Origin: Acidimicrobiia bacterium
GTDB lineage: Bacteria > Actinomycetota > Acidimicrobiia > Spongiisociales > UBA5794
Reading direction: 5' to 3'
Length of the DNA: 39,874 bases
Assembly: GCA_030066755.1 (NCBI GenBank)
Contig: JASJAX010000002.1
Span: 1-39,874, forward strand
Every line of letters begins with the position of its first letter. Positions within the stretch are counted from its first letter, which is position 1. The notes under the pieces were generated by a model. It was not told where the DNA came from and made no database searches. It saw only the letters and a program-made list of their open reading frames with translations. The position numbers were made by a program, and so were the translations under genes. Shown in pieces: positions 15,024 through 22,689 of this stretch.

Positions 15024-16199
15024 ATGAAACGGGTCTTGGCGGTGCACCTTGCGCTCTGGCTGATCGGCGGCGCGGCCTTCCGGATCGTGGTGGCTCCTCC
15101 GGAGGCATGTCCTCCCGTCGGTGCTGCCGGAGCGCACGCTTCTGCGATCGCAGCAGGCGACTGGCTGGTCGCCAACCTCGACGGCGGAGGACGTTTCACG
15201 TACGGCTACGACCGAGACACCGGCGAGGACAATCCCGACTACAGCCTCGTCCGCCACGCCGGAGCGACGATGTCGTTGTTCCAGCTCGTGATGGCGGGTG
15301 AGGACCGCTATCTCGAGCCCGCCGACCGTGCCCTCGGCTACCTGCTGCGGCGACAATTCGAACATGCGGACTGGAGCGCTGTGGCCGACCGGGGGTCACG
15401 TGCGCGGCTCGGGGTGACGGGTTTCGTGATCGTCGCGCTGCTGATGCGTCGGGACGCCACGGGCGATCGCTCGTACGACGAGCTCAGCCGGCGCCTCGGT
15501 CGCTTCGTGGTCGCTCAACAGGAGTCGAGCGGCGCACTCCTGGCGTTCTGGGATCCAGACACCGAGCGACCCCTGGCGAACGCCTACGGCCCGTTCGCCA
15601 CCGGCGAGGCACTCTGGGCCCTCGTGGAGCTCGACAACCGATTCCCGGGCGAGGGGTGGTGGGAGGCGGCGGATCCGACCTTCCGATACCTCGCTTCCGG
15701 CACACGCGAGCGCAACGAGGGCTACCTCGCCAGGCTCCCCGATCACTGGGCGGCCTATGCGCTCGAGGCCGCCGGACCCGAACGCCTCGATAACGAGCTG
15801 GTCGATTTCGCTCGCCGTCTGGCCGGCTACTTCTCGCTGCGTCTACGAATCGAGGCCCAGCGCACCGGCGAAGGGTTGAATCTGTGGGTGCGGTGGTACC
15901 CGGGGCCGCCCGCCGGGGTGGGGACGGCAGCGGAAGGGATGGCTGCGTTGTGGCGGCTGAGCACCGAGGAGACCCGGCTGGACGATCTGGAAGCCGACAT
16001 GGCAGAACGTATGGCATGCGGCGCCGGCACGATGGCAGAACGTCAAGTGACAGAGGGCGATGTCCGCACGTCACCGGTGCGCGAGGTAGGTGCCTGGTTC
16101 TACCGTGGCTACACGCAAGTCGACGATCAGCAGCATGTGCTCTCCGGGTTGTTGGGCGCCGCACAATCACTGGAGCGTCAGGAGGCCAAGGAGTCGTGA
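15024..16199 (+). CDS. Secreted alpha/alpha-toroid-like protein of unknown function
   Basis: A 391-residue protein with an N-terminal signal peptide (hydrophobic residues 4-20). The rest is rich in repeated helices with aromatic and acidic motifs ([37 protein letters not shown]), reminiscent of (alpha/alpha)6-barrel glycoside hydrolases or prenyltransferase-like toroids. I cannot assign a substrate or catalytic residues. The stop overlaps the next gene (GTGA), so the two form an operon. Its start looks leaderless. In this context it may be a cell-envelope enzyme; that is inference. Confidence 0.7.
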   Translation: MKRVLAVHLALWLIGGAAFRIVVAPPEACPPVGAAGAHASAIAAGDWLVANLDGGGRFTYGYDRDTGEDNPDYSLVRHAGATMSLFQLVMAGEDRYLEPADRALGYLLRRQFEHADWSAVADRGSRARLGVTGFVIVALLMRRDATGDRSYDELSRRLGRFVVAQQESSGALLAFWDPDTERPLANAYGPFATGEALWALVELDNRFPGEGWWEAADPTFRYLASGTRERNEGYLARLPDHWAAYALEAAGPERLDNELVDFARRLAGYFSLRLRIEAQRTGEGLNLWVRWYPGPPAGVGTAAEGMAALWRLSTEETRLDDLEADMAERMACGAGTMAERQVTEGDVRTSPVREVGAWFYRGYTQVDDQQHVLSGLLGAAQSLERQEAKES

Positions 16200-16732
16200 G
16201 TATGTGGTTTCTCCTCCTGAGCGCAGTTGCGGCATCCAATCCACCACGCGTGGCCGAGCTGTTGTCGGCCACGCCAGCCCACGATCGACGACGTCCGCTG
16301 ACCGTCGGTGCCGCGATCACGGCATTGGTGTTCATCGCCGCCGCCGGACTCGGCACCCAGATCCTCGAGCTGCTCGAGCTGAGCGATGAGACCTGGCGCA
16401 TCGCAACGGGTGCGGTCGCCGTTTTGGCCGGGGCTCGTGTGGTGCTCGCACCCCTCCGACCGGTGCCCGCGCTCGGTCGCGACGCGCATGCCGTGGTCCC
16501 GGTCGCATTCCCGGTGATGCTGGTCCCCGAGCTCCTCCTGCTCATGGTGCTGTGGGGAGCAACCGAGGGGTTCGGAGCCTCGGTGGTTGCGCTGGCGGTC
16601 GCGATCGGCGGGGTGCGGCTGTGGGGGACCGCAGACAGCGGTGCGGTGACCCGTGGGTTTGCGCGGTTATTGGCAGCATTCTTGGTCGTGGTCGGCATCG
16701 GGCTGCTGGTTGCCGGGATCCGCGACGTCTAG
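16196..16732 (+). CDS. Small multi-span membrane protein
   Basis: A 178-residue protein with about five to six hydrophobic helices (opening M-W-F-L-L-L-S-A-V-A-A-S-N-P-P-R, then V-P-V-A-F-P-V-M-L-V-P-E-L-L-L-L-M). The N-P-P and proline-containing helix pattern resembles MarC/LysE-type transporters, but the match is weak. The GTG overlaps the upstream stop by 4 bp; an ATG two codons later is an alternative. Pairing with the secreted toroid-like protein suggests a shared envelope function. Confidence 0.65.
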   Translation: MSMWFLLLSAVAASNPPRVAELLSATPAHDRRRPLTVGAAITALVFIAAAGLGTQILELLELSDETWRIATGAVAVLAGARVVLAPLRPVPALGRDAHAVVPVAFPVMLVPELLLLMVLWGATEGFGASVVALAVAIGGVRLWGTADSGAVTRGFARLLAAFLVVVGIGLLVAGIRDV

Positions 16733-16744
16733 CGGTTTGCCAAC

Positions 16745-17797
16745 TCAGCTGCGGGCGACAGCCCAGTACGTCTCGAGGCGCTGGGTGAACGCCGTGGGCT
16801 TCTCCTGATACACCGTTGCTCCGATACGAAGCGCAACGGCCTGGAGATCGAGACGGCGTCGGGCGATCTCGACGAGCAAGATCCGGCGGCCACGGTCATC
16901 GGGCACGAGCGAAGGCTGGGCCATGATCGTATGACCGAGCTCGGCGAGATCGTGCTCGTCCCCGAGGGTCTCGCCCAAGGTGTCGAGGGCTTCCGCCAGG
17001 CCGCCAACGACCTCCGGCCACACGAGGTGGAGCGCTTCCATGTGATAGCGCAGGTACTTGGCTCGTTTGCGCCACTCATGGAATGCGTGCACGGTCGGCG
17101 ACTCCTGGGCAACCCGCATGGCTCGGCGTCCCCGCCGGTAGGTCCTTCGAATCCCCGGCTCGATGCTCGAGAACTCGTCCGGAATGCGATGCCGGGGCTG
17201 GCCGAGGGCTGACAGATCCGTGTCGACGACCGGCCAGCTCTCGTAACGAGACCGCGCCGCCAACAGCGTCGTAACGACGTTGGTCATCGTCTGCTGATCG
17301 TCGAGCACGGCTGCGGACTGCTCCCGGCTCATGGCATCCAGCGACGTGACGAGGTGGCTCGCCGCATCGGGGGGGACATTCGCCCCGAGCTCGAGGAGCA
17401 AGCTTCGAGCCAACTCACCGAGCACGTGGGCCGTCCGCACGGGGGACAGGACACGAGCAACGTCGCGCAGCACGGCATTCTCCGCCTGGAAGATCTCCTC
17501 ACCGATCTCGTCGCGGGCCATCCGCAACATCGCCCGGAGGCGCTTCATCGCCTTGCGTGCCTCGTGAACGCCGATCTCGGGATCGAGACTCTGTCGAATC
17601 GACGCCAGGGCGGTGTCGATCTCGGTGAGGCACACGCGATAGAGCGCAAGGGACAGCGGTTCCCGTTGTCCGAACTCGAGATGGAACCGCAACGGTTGGA
17701 GGATCTCCATCGTGAGCTGGGCAGGCCGACCGACCGCAGGAAGGTGCGGCGCTGTCGTTTCGGCCTGTCCCATATCGGTCATGTGACCCTCGTTCAT
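16745..17797 (-). CDS. CHAD-domain protein
   Basis: A 350-residue all-helical CHAD (conserved histidine alpha-helical) protein. Two copies of the helical unit are seen, each with the H-E-x-R-K signature: H-E-A-R-K-A-M-K-R-L-R-A-M-L in the first half and H-E-W-R-K-R-A-K-Y-L-R-Y-H in the second. CHAD domains bind polyphosphate through these basic and His residues. No CYTH or polyphosphate kinase gene is adjacent. Start choice: TAATGT ends 7 nt before the ATG at 17797 (leaderless); an internal ATG at 17782 preceded by GAGGG is the alternative. Confidence 0.88.
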   Translation of the reverse strand: MNEGHMTDMGQAETTAPHLPAVGRPAQLTMEILQPLRFHLEFGQREPLSLALYRVCLTEIDTALASIRQSLDPEIGVHEARKAMKRLRAMLRMARDEIGEEIFQAENAVLRDVARVLSPVRTAHVLGELARSLLLELGANVPPDAASHLVTSLDAMSREQSAAVLDDQQTMTNVVTTLLAARSRYESWPVVDTDLSALGQPRHRIPDEFSSIEPGIRRTYRRGRRAMRVAQESPTVHAFHEWRKRAKYLRYHMEALHLVWPEVVGGLAEALDTLGETLGDEHDLAELGHTIMAQPSLVPDDRGRRILLVEIARRRLDLQAVALRIGATVYQEKPTAFTQRLETYWAVARS

Positions 17798-17804
17798 CAC
17801 ACGG

Positions 17805-17810
17805 ACATTA
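17805..17810 (-). promoter_or_regulatory. -10 hexamer TAATGT, leaderless start
   Basis: TAATGT on the minus strand ends 7 nt before the ATG at 17797. Confidence 0.45.
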
Positions 17811-17928
17811 TCGCTGAGCCCGGCGGCGGCTCCGAGCCGCTGCTGATGTATCGGTCCCGGTCCGCAGTCGCTTCATCGATCTTGCGAGCCGAAGGAGGGG
17901 ATCGTGCAGGTAGAGACGGCGGTGGGGC

Positions 17929-17934
17929 TACGGT
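17929..17934 (+). promoter_or_regulatory. -10 hexamer TACGGT, leaderless start
   Basis: TACGGT ends 6 nt before the ATG at 17941; no Shine-Dalgarno sequence lies between them. Confidence 0.55.
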
Positions 17935-17940
17935 CGACTC

Positions 17941-18927
17941 ATGGCTTCACGACTCAACACTCGTCTCGGCCTTCAGGTGCCGAGTTTCACGTATCCCGAC
18001 GGCGACGGCGCCCAGATCTTCGACCAGGTCATCGCACAAGCCCGCGCCGCTGAGAACGCCGGCTACGACAGCTTCTGGGTGATGGACCACTTCTACCAGT
18101 TGCCGATGCTCGGAAGTCCAGACGAGCCGATGTTGGAGGCCTACACGCTGCTCGCAGGGGTCGCGGCGCAAACCTCGACGATCCAGCTCGGCGCCATGGT
18201 CGGCGGGGTGACGTACCGCAACCCGGCGTTCCTCGCCAAGACGGTGACCACGCTCGACGTCATCTCCAAGGGGCGGGCGATCTGGGGTATCGGCGCCGGT
18301 TGGTATGAAGCCGAGCACGACGGGTACGGCTACGAGTTCGGCACGTTCACCGATCGGTTCGAGAAGCTCGAAGAAGCGCTTCAGATCGTGAAGGGCATGT
18401 TCACCGAGTCGACGGTGACGTTCGACGGCAAGTGGTACCAGGTCAAGGATGCGCTCAACTCGCCGCCGCCGGTTCGTGAGGGCGGCCCGCCGATCATGAT
18501 CGGCGGAAGCGGCGAGAAGAAGACGCTCCGGATGGTTGCCCAGTACGGCGACGCCTGCAACGTCTTCGGTGGACCCGACCAGATTCGCCACCTCATGGGC
18601 GTGCTCGATCAGCACTGTGAGCGTCTCGGGCGCGATCCGGCCGACATCTGGCGAACCCGCCTCGGCACCGTGGTCGTTGCTCCGACGATGGAGGTGGCGA
18701 AGGCCGGCATCGGGCGACGGTTCGGTGTGGGGAGCTTCGACGACTTGCCCGAGGACCTGCAGCTGCAGATCAGCGCAGCGATGACCTTTGGTGACCCCGA
18801 CACAGTCGGCGAGGAGCTCCAGGCATTCCGCGACGCCGGGCTCGACGGCATCGTGCTGAACATGCCGGGTACCCCGGTCGAGCACATCGATGCCGTTGCG
18901 GCGGTCGCAAAGCCGATCTTCAGCTGA
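17941..18927 (+). CDS. Luciferase-like (LLM) F420-type oxidoreductase
   Basis: A 328-residue TIM-barrel flavin/F420 oxidoreductase of the bacterial luciferase-like family. Family signatures are F-W-V-M-D-H-F-Y-Q near residue 45, the G-A-M-V-G-G-V-T-Y-R-N-P strand near 84, T-L-D-V-I-S-K-G-R-x-x-x-G-I-G-A-G-W near 104-122, and P-P-I-M-I-G-G-S-G near 183. The G-I-G-A-G-W-Y-E-x-E-H pattern is common in actinobacterial F420-dependent members. Substrate unknown. Single-gene transcript with a probable leaderless start; a 33-bp direct repeat lies just downstream. Confidence 0.9.
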   Translation: MASRLNTRLGLQVPSFTYPDGDGAQIFDQVIAQARAAENAGYDSFWVMDHFYQLPMLGSPDEPMLEAYTLLAGVAAQTSTIQLGAMVGGVTYRNPAFLAKTVTTLDVISKGRAIWGIGAGWYEAEHDGYGYEFGTFTDRFEKLEEALQIVKGMFTESTVTFDGKWYQVKDALNSPPPVREGGPPIMIGGSGEKKTLRMVAQYGDACNVFGGPDQIRHLMGVLDQHCERLGRDPADIWRTRLGTVVVAPTMEVAKAGIGRRFGVGSFDDLPEDLQLQISAAMTFGDPDTVGEELQAFRDAGLDGIVLNMPGTPVEHIDAVAAVAKPIFS

Positions 18928-18942
18928 GCGACCCGTCACACC

Positions 18943-18975
18943 CCCGATCCGTCACGCCGTTGGTCCGCCAGTCAG
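18943..18975. repeat. 33-bp direct repeat, copy 1
   Basis: Starts CCCGATCCGTCACGCC and matches 19045-19077 at 32 of 33 positions. It lies 15 bp after the LLM gene stop. Confidence 0.9.
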
Positions 18976-19044
18976 CTCGACCTGCCTGCCGCACCACGTC
19001 AGTTCCGGCTCGGGCGGCCGGTCGACGTGGATAGCGTTGAGTAA

Positions 19045-19077
19045 CCCGATCCGTCACGCCGTTGGTCCGGCAGTCAG
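19045..19077. repeat. 33-bp direct repeat, copy 2, overlapping the nei stop codon
   Basis: One mismatch (C to G at position 26) against copy 1, offset 102 bp. The last bases include the stop codon of the minus-strand DNA glycosylase gene (19074-19076), so copy 1 is probably a duplicate of that gene's 3' junction. Confidence 0.9.
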
Positions 19078-19874
19078 GTCTGACAGGACGGGCACCACCA
19101 CATCAGTCGGTTTGCCATCTCGGTCATGCGGATCTCGGTTCCGCATCGTCGACACGGCAAACCATCACGTTTGTAGGCGTACAGCCGTTCGCTGCGGTCC
19201 AGGTCGCGGTCGCGCCGAGCCCCGAAGTCGGCCGGATCGGTAGTGACGATACGCCCGCTCTTCTCGCCGCGACGCAGCTCAGTCACCGTACGGTCCCACA
19301 GGGCCATTGCAGTGGATGAGTCGAGCTGATTCGCCGGTGTCTGCGGGTCGATGCCGAGGATGAAGAGGAGCTCGGCTCGGTAGACGTTGCCGATGCCGGC
19401 GATCACCTTCTGGTCGAGCAGCGCTGCGCCGATGGGGATGCGGCGCCGTCCGAGGTTCGCAATGAATCGCTCCGGGTCGGCACGTCGGTCGAGGGGATCG
19501 GGTCCCAGCCGCTTGCGGATCCCGGCCTCTTCGTCGGGGTCGATGATCTCGCAAACGGTCGGTCCGGCCAGATAGATCGTGGCGTCTTCAGTGCGCATGG
19601 CGAGGCGGGTGCCGTCGGTGGGAGGTGGCGGATCACCGAGGAAGGTCTTGTACTTGCCGAACAGACCGAGGTGGACGTGCAAGGTGTCACCTTGGTCCCA
19701 CCGATAGAAGAGGTGCTTGCCGGAAGCCTGGACCGCCGTGACGCGACTCCCGTCCAAGCGGGCGGCGCCCGCTGCGAAGCGACCTTGGGGAGACGACACC
19801 GCGATCGGTCCGGCGTTGCGCAGATGCTTGCGCTGCAGCCGGGCGTGGCGGTGGATCGTATGTCCTTCGGGCAT
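19074..19874 (-). CDS. nei: Fpg/Nei-family DNA glycosylase (endonuclease VIII type)
   Basis: Base-excision repair glycosylase/AP lyase of 266 residues. The N-terminus MPEGHTIHRH supplies catalytic P2 (Schiff base) and E3, and K53 in A-S-G-K-H-L-F fits the conserved beta-domain lysine. The H2TH segment has I-G-N-V-Y-R-A-E-L-L-F. The C-terminal zinc finger is intact, with C241, C244, C261 and C264. M-P-E-G-H-T-I-H points to the actinobacterial Nei group rather than MutM. It is divergent from the photolyase gene, giving a repair-gene neighbourhood. A TACGCT hexamer ends 7 nt before the start. Confidence 0.93.
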   Translation of the reverse strand: MPEGHTIHRHARLQRKHLRNAGPIAVSSPQGRFAAGAARLDGSRVTAVQASGKHLFYRWDQGDTLHVHLGLFGKYKTFLGDPPPPTDGTRLAMRTEDATIYLAGPTVCEIIDPDEEAGIRKRLGPDPLDRRADPERFIANLGRRRIPIGAALLDQKVIAGIGNVYRAELLFILGIDPQTPANQLDSSTAMALWDRTVTELRRGEKSGRIVTTDPADFGARRDRDLDRSERLYAYKRDGLPCRRCGTEIRMTEMANRLMWWCPSCQT

Positions 19875-19881
19875 GAGAGGC

Positions 19882-19887
19882 AGCGTA
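19882..19887 (-). promoter_or_regulatory. -10 hexamer TACGCT, leaderless start
   Basis: TACGCT on the minus strand ends 7 nt before the nei ATG at 19874. Confidence 0.45.
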
Positions 19888-19936
19888 CGCAGCGCTCGGC
19901 CAGTACCTGAATCACCCGCATCGGCAGCCAGCCTCG

Positions 19937-19942
19937 TACCCT
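19937..19942 (+). promoter_or_regulatory. -10 hexamer TACCCT, leaderless start
   Basis: TACCCT ends 6 nt before the photolyase ATG at 19949; no Shine-Dalgarno sequence. Confidence 0.55.
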
Positions 19943-19948
19943 CGGTGT

Positions 19949-21433
19949 ATGGATACGGTGTGGATCCTCGGCGACCAGCTCAATCGATCGATCGCCAGCC
20001 TCGAGGGCCGATCACCCGGCGACGTGCGCTTGCTCTTCGTCGAGACCGATGGGCTGATCACACGGAGGCGGTACCACCGCCAACGCGTGCACTTCGTCCT
20101 CAGCGCGATGCGCCACTTCGCTGCAGAACTGGAAGTGGAGGGGTGGGATGTCGACTACCGGTCAGCCCCCTCCTTTGCCAACGCGGTGATGGAGCACCGG
20201 TCTGAGTTCGGCCCAGAACGCATCCTGGCGATGGAGCCGATGAACTGGCATGGCCGTCAGCTGCTCGAACGTCTCGGGATCGACCTCGTGCGGTCCAATC
20301 AGTTCATCTGCCACTACGAGGATTTCGCAGCGTGGGCCGCCGGCCGGAAGCGTCTCGTCATGGAGGACTTCTATCGCATCCAGCGCGCCGCAACCGGGTA
20401 CCTGATGGACGGGGACGAACCTGTCGGTGGGCGATGGAACTTCGACGACGAGAACCGCCAACCTCCACCCCGTGACGGCCGCTCGTGGCCGGAACGCCCG
20501 ACGTCGGAACTCGACGCCATCGACCGAACGGTGCTGGCCGACCTGCCGGATTCGCTCTTCGGGGCCGATCCGGACGGCACCTGGGCGACCACGAGGAGCG
20601 CTGCACAGGATCGCCTCGCCTACTTCGTCGCCGAGGTGCTTCCGATCTTCGGCCCCCATCAGGACGCGATGCTGACGGAGGAGTGGTCGATGGCGCACTC
20701 GCTCCTCAGTCCCTACATCAACGTGGGGCTGCTCACACCCCGAGAGGTGTGCGATGCCGCGATCGCCGCCTTCGAACGTGGCAGCGCTCCGCTGGCCTCG
20801 GTCGAAGGCTTCATCCGGCAGATCATCGGTTGGCGTGAATACGTCTGGGGCATCTACTGGCTGCACATGCCCGAGTACGCCGAGGAGAACGCACTCGACG
20901 CCGACTTGCCGGTCCCACCAGCCTTGCTCGACGGCAGGACCTCGATGACGTGCGTAGCGGCGGCCATGCGTGGCGTCACCGACCATGCGTACGCCCACCA
21001 CATCCAACGGCTGATGATCTTCGGCAACCTGGCGTTGATCGCCGGCATCGATCCTCAAGCGATGACCGAGTGGATGCGATCGTCGTTCATCGATGCTGCC
21101 GACTGGGTGATGGTGCCGAATGTCATCGGTATGGCCTTGTACGCCGATGGCGGCCGCATGGCGACGAAGCCGTACGCCGCAGGTGGCAACTACATCTCGA
21201 AGATGAGCGACCATTGCAAGCACTGTCGGTACAACCCCAAGAAGCGCACCGGCGACGATGCGTGCCCGTTCACCACGCTGTATTGGGACTTCCTCGCGCG
21301 CAACCGGGACGCACTCGAAACCAATCACCGCGTCCGACGTCAGCTGTGGGCCCTCGAACGTCTGACCGATCTCCCGGAGGTGCGCACGCGAGCTGAGTGG
21401 GTGCGTGGCGCACTCGTAGCGGGCGAGCTCTGA
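19949..21433 (+). CDS. Fe-S bacterial cryptochrome/photolyase (PhrB-like)
   Basis: A 494-residue member of the FeS-BCP branch of photolyases, light-driven DNA repair enzymes, in some cases (6-4) photolyases, with FAD and a [4Fe-4S] cluster. The N-terminus V-W-I-L-G-D-Q-L-N is the family's Rossmann start. Cysteines C335, C423, C426 and C439 have spacings of 88, 3 and 13, the same as the cluster ligands I recall for Agrobacterium PhrB (350/438/441/454). The FAD-binding region contains W-R-E-Y-V-W-G. It heads an operon with an SDR-like protein 50 bp downstream and a small membrane protein. Confidence 0.93.
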   Translation: MDTVWILGDQLNRSIASLEGRSPGDVRLLFVETDGLITRRRYHRQRVHFVLSAMRHFAAELEVEGWDVDYRSAPSFANAVMEHRSEFGPERILAMEPMNWHGRQLLERLGIDLVRSNQFICHYEDFAAWAAGRKRLVMEDFYRIQRAATGYLMDGDEPVGGRWNFDDENRQPPPRDGRSWPERPTSELDAIDRTVLADLPDSLFGADPDGTWATTRSAAQDRLAYFVAEVLPIFGPHQDAMLTEEWSMAHSLLSPYINVGLLTPREVCDAAIAAFERGSAPLASVEGFIRQIIGWREYVWGIYWLHMPEYAEENALDADLPVPPALLDGRTSMTCVAAAMRGVTDHAYAHHIQRLMIFGNLALIAGIDPQAMTEWMRSSFIDAADWVMVPNVIGMALYADGGRMATKPYAAGGNYISKMSDHCKHCRYNPKKRTGDDACPFTTLYWDFLARNRDALETNHRVRRQLWALERLTDLPEVRTRAEWVRGALVAGEL

Positions 21434-21483
21434 TCCCGTCCGGCGATCGGCTCCGTAGTTCCGGTGACTACTCGAGAGGAACC

Positions 21484-22221
21484 ATGACCGCGCCTTCGTC
21501 CATTGTCGTCCTCGGTGCCGCCGGCGGCATCGGCACCGCTGTGAGCCGCCAGGTTGCCAAGCTCGGCGAACCGCTCCTGCTTGCTGGGCGGACGGCGTCG
21601 ACCCTCCAGGATCTCGCCGCCGAAGTCGGAGGGACACCATTCACGCTCGATGCGACTCGTCCGGATCATGTGGACGAGGCGATCGCCTGGGCAGAGGCCA
21701 ACCTCGGCCCGGTGCGCGGCATCGTCAACGCCGTGGGATCGATCGTGCTGAAGCCGGCCCACGGCATGGCGGCGAGTGATTGGGACGAAGTGATCGCCAC
21801 GAACCTCACATCGGCGTTTGCCGCCGTACGGGCGGGGGCCAAGGTCATGCGTGGTCGGGGAGGGTCCATCGTGCTCTTCTCGAGCGTTGCCGCTGGCTTG
21901 GGTCTGGCCAACCACGAGGCGATTGCCGCAGCCAAGGCCGGAGTCGAGGGCCTCGCCCGCGCCGCTGCGGCGACGTATGCCCGGCACGGGATCCGGATCA
22001 ATGCGGTGTCGCCCGGCCTGGTCCGCACGCCGCAAGCGGCGAGCCTCCTCAGATCCGAAGCGGCCGAGGAAGCGTCGGCGAAGATGCATGCACTCGGCCG
22101 CGTCGGCGAACCCGAAGACATCGCGCCCGCCGTTGCATGGCTACTCGACCCGGACACCACGTGGGTCACCGGCGAGGTCATCGCAGTCGACGGGGGATTC
22201 CGCAACGTCCGAAGCCGATGA
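21484..22221 (+). CDS. Short-chain dehydrogenase/reductase-like protein lacking the catalytic Tyr
   Basis: A 245-residue SDR fold. GAAGGIG (residues 11-17) is the dinucleotide-binding loop, N-A-V-G (82-85) and the S133/S134 strand are present, and V-S-P-G (175-178) and the C-terminal V-D-G-G-F are typical. In the usual Y-x3-K site the lysine is K151 but the tyrosine position holds I147 (N-H-E-A-I-A-A-A-K). It may therefore be a non-classical reductase or a binding protein. GAGAGG precedes the ATG. It is co-transcribed with the photolyase and overlaps the following membrane protein gene (ATGA). A role in photolyase cofactor supply is speculation. Confidence 0.85.
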   Translation: MTAPSSIVVLGAAGGIGTAVSRQVAKLGEPLLLAGRTASTLQDLAAEVGGTPFTLDATRPDHVDEAIAWAEANLGPVRGIVNAVGSIVLKPAHGMAASDWDEVIATNLTSAFAAVRAGAKVMRGRGGSIVLFSSVAAGLGLANHEAIAAAKAGVEGLARAAAATYARHGIRINAVSPGLVRTPQAASLLRSEAAEEASAKMHALGRVGEPEDIAPAVAWLLDPDTTWVTGEVIAVDGGFRNVRSR

Positions 22222-22646
22222 CTGCAGAGACCATTGTCATCGTGCACGCCGCCGCGACGTGGGCAATGGTCGGCCTCATCTGGTTCGTCCAGCTCGTTCA
22301 CTATCCGCTGTTCGCTTCGGTCGGCATCGAGGGCTTCGTGCAATACGAGGCGCAGCACACCAAGCGCACCACGTGGGTGGTCGCCGCCCTGATGCCGGTG
22401 GAGGTCGGGACCGCACTGCTGCTGACGGCGTTGGATCTGGTTCCGACTCCATTGGCCTGGACCGGAGCGGTCCTGGTCGTTGCGATCTGGATCGTCACCC
22501 TCGTCGTGCAGGTCCCGCAACACCGCGAACTGGGGACCGGCTTCCGCGACGCCACCTGGCGCTCCTTGGTGCGGGGCAACTGGATCAGAACGGCCGCATG
22601 GTCGGTACGAGGCCTGATCGCGGCGGCAATGCTGGCATCGCTCTGA
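22218..22646 (+). CDS. Four-helix membrane protein in photolyase operon
   Basis: A 142-residue protein with four hydrophobic segments: H-A-A-A-T-W-A-M-V-G-L-I-W-F-V-Q near the N-terminus, V-A-A-L-M-P-V-E-V-G-T-A-L-L, W-T-G-A-V-L-V-V-A-I-W-I-V-T-L-V, and a last one ending at the C-terminus. The Q-L-V-H-Y-P-L-F and V-P-x-H motifs may be functional. The start overlaps the SDR stop by 4 bp, so translation is coupled. I do not recognise the family with confidence; membership of the photolyase operon is the main clue. Confidence 0.7.
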   Translation: MTAETIVIVHAAATWAMVGLIWFVQLVHYPLFASVGIEGFVQYEAQHTKRTTWVVAALMPVEVGTALLLTALDLVPTPLAWTGAVLVVAIWIVTLVVQVPQHRELGTGFRDATWRSLVRGNWIRTAAWSVRGLIAAAMLASL

Positions 22647-22689
22647 TCTGCTTCGCTCGGTAGCCTGACCGCAGGCGAGAGGAGCGACG

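Noticed and set aside
14781-15108. N-terminal extension of the acyl-CoA dehydrogenase to 15108
   Set aside because: The extension translates heptad repeats and a low-complexity Arg/Pro stretch, overlaps the divergent gene, and lacks the ribosome-binding site present at 14781.
14909-15301. Open frame that translates heptad array 5 as a repeated T-C-D-L-G peptide
   Set aside because: A 7-bp repeat cycles through all frames every 21 bp and gives pseudo-repeats in the translation. The frame then overlaps the secreted protein gene.
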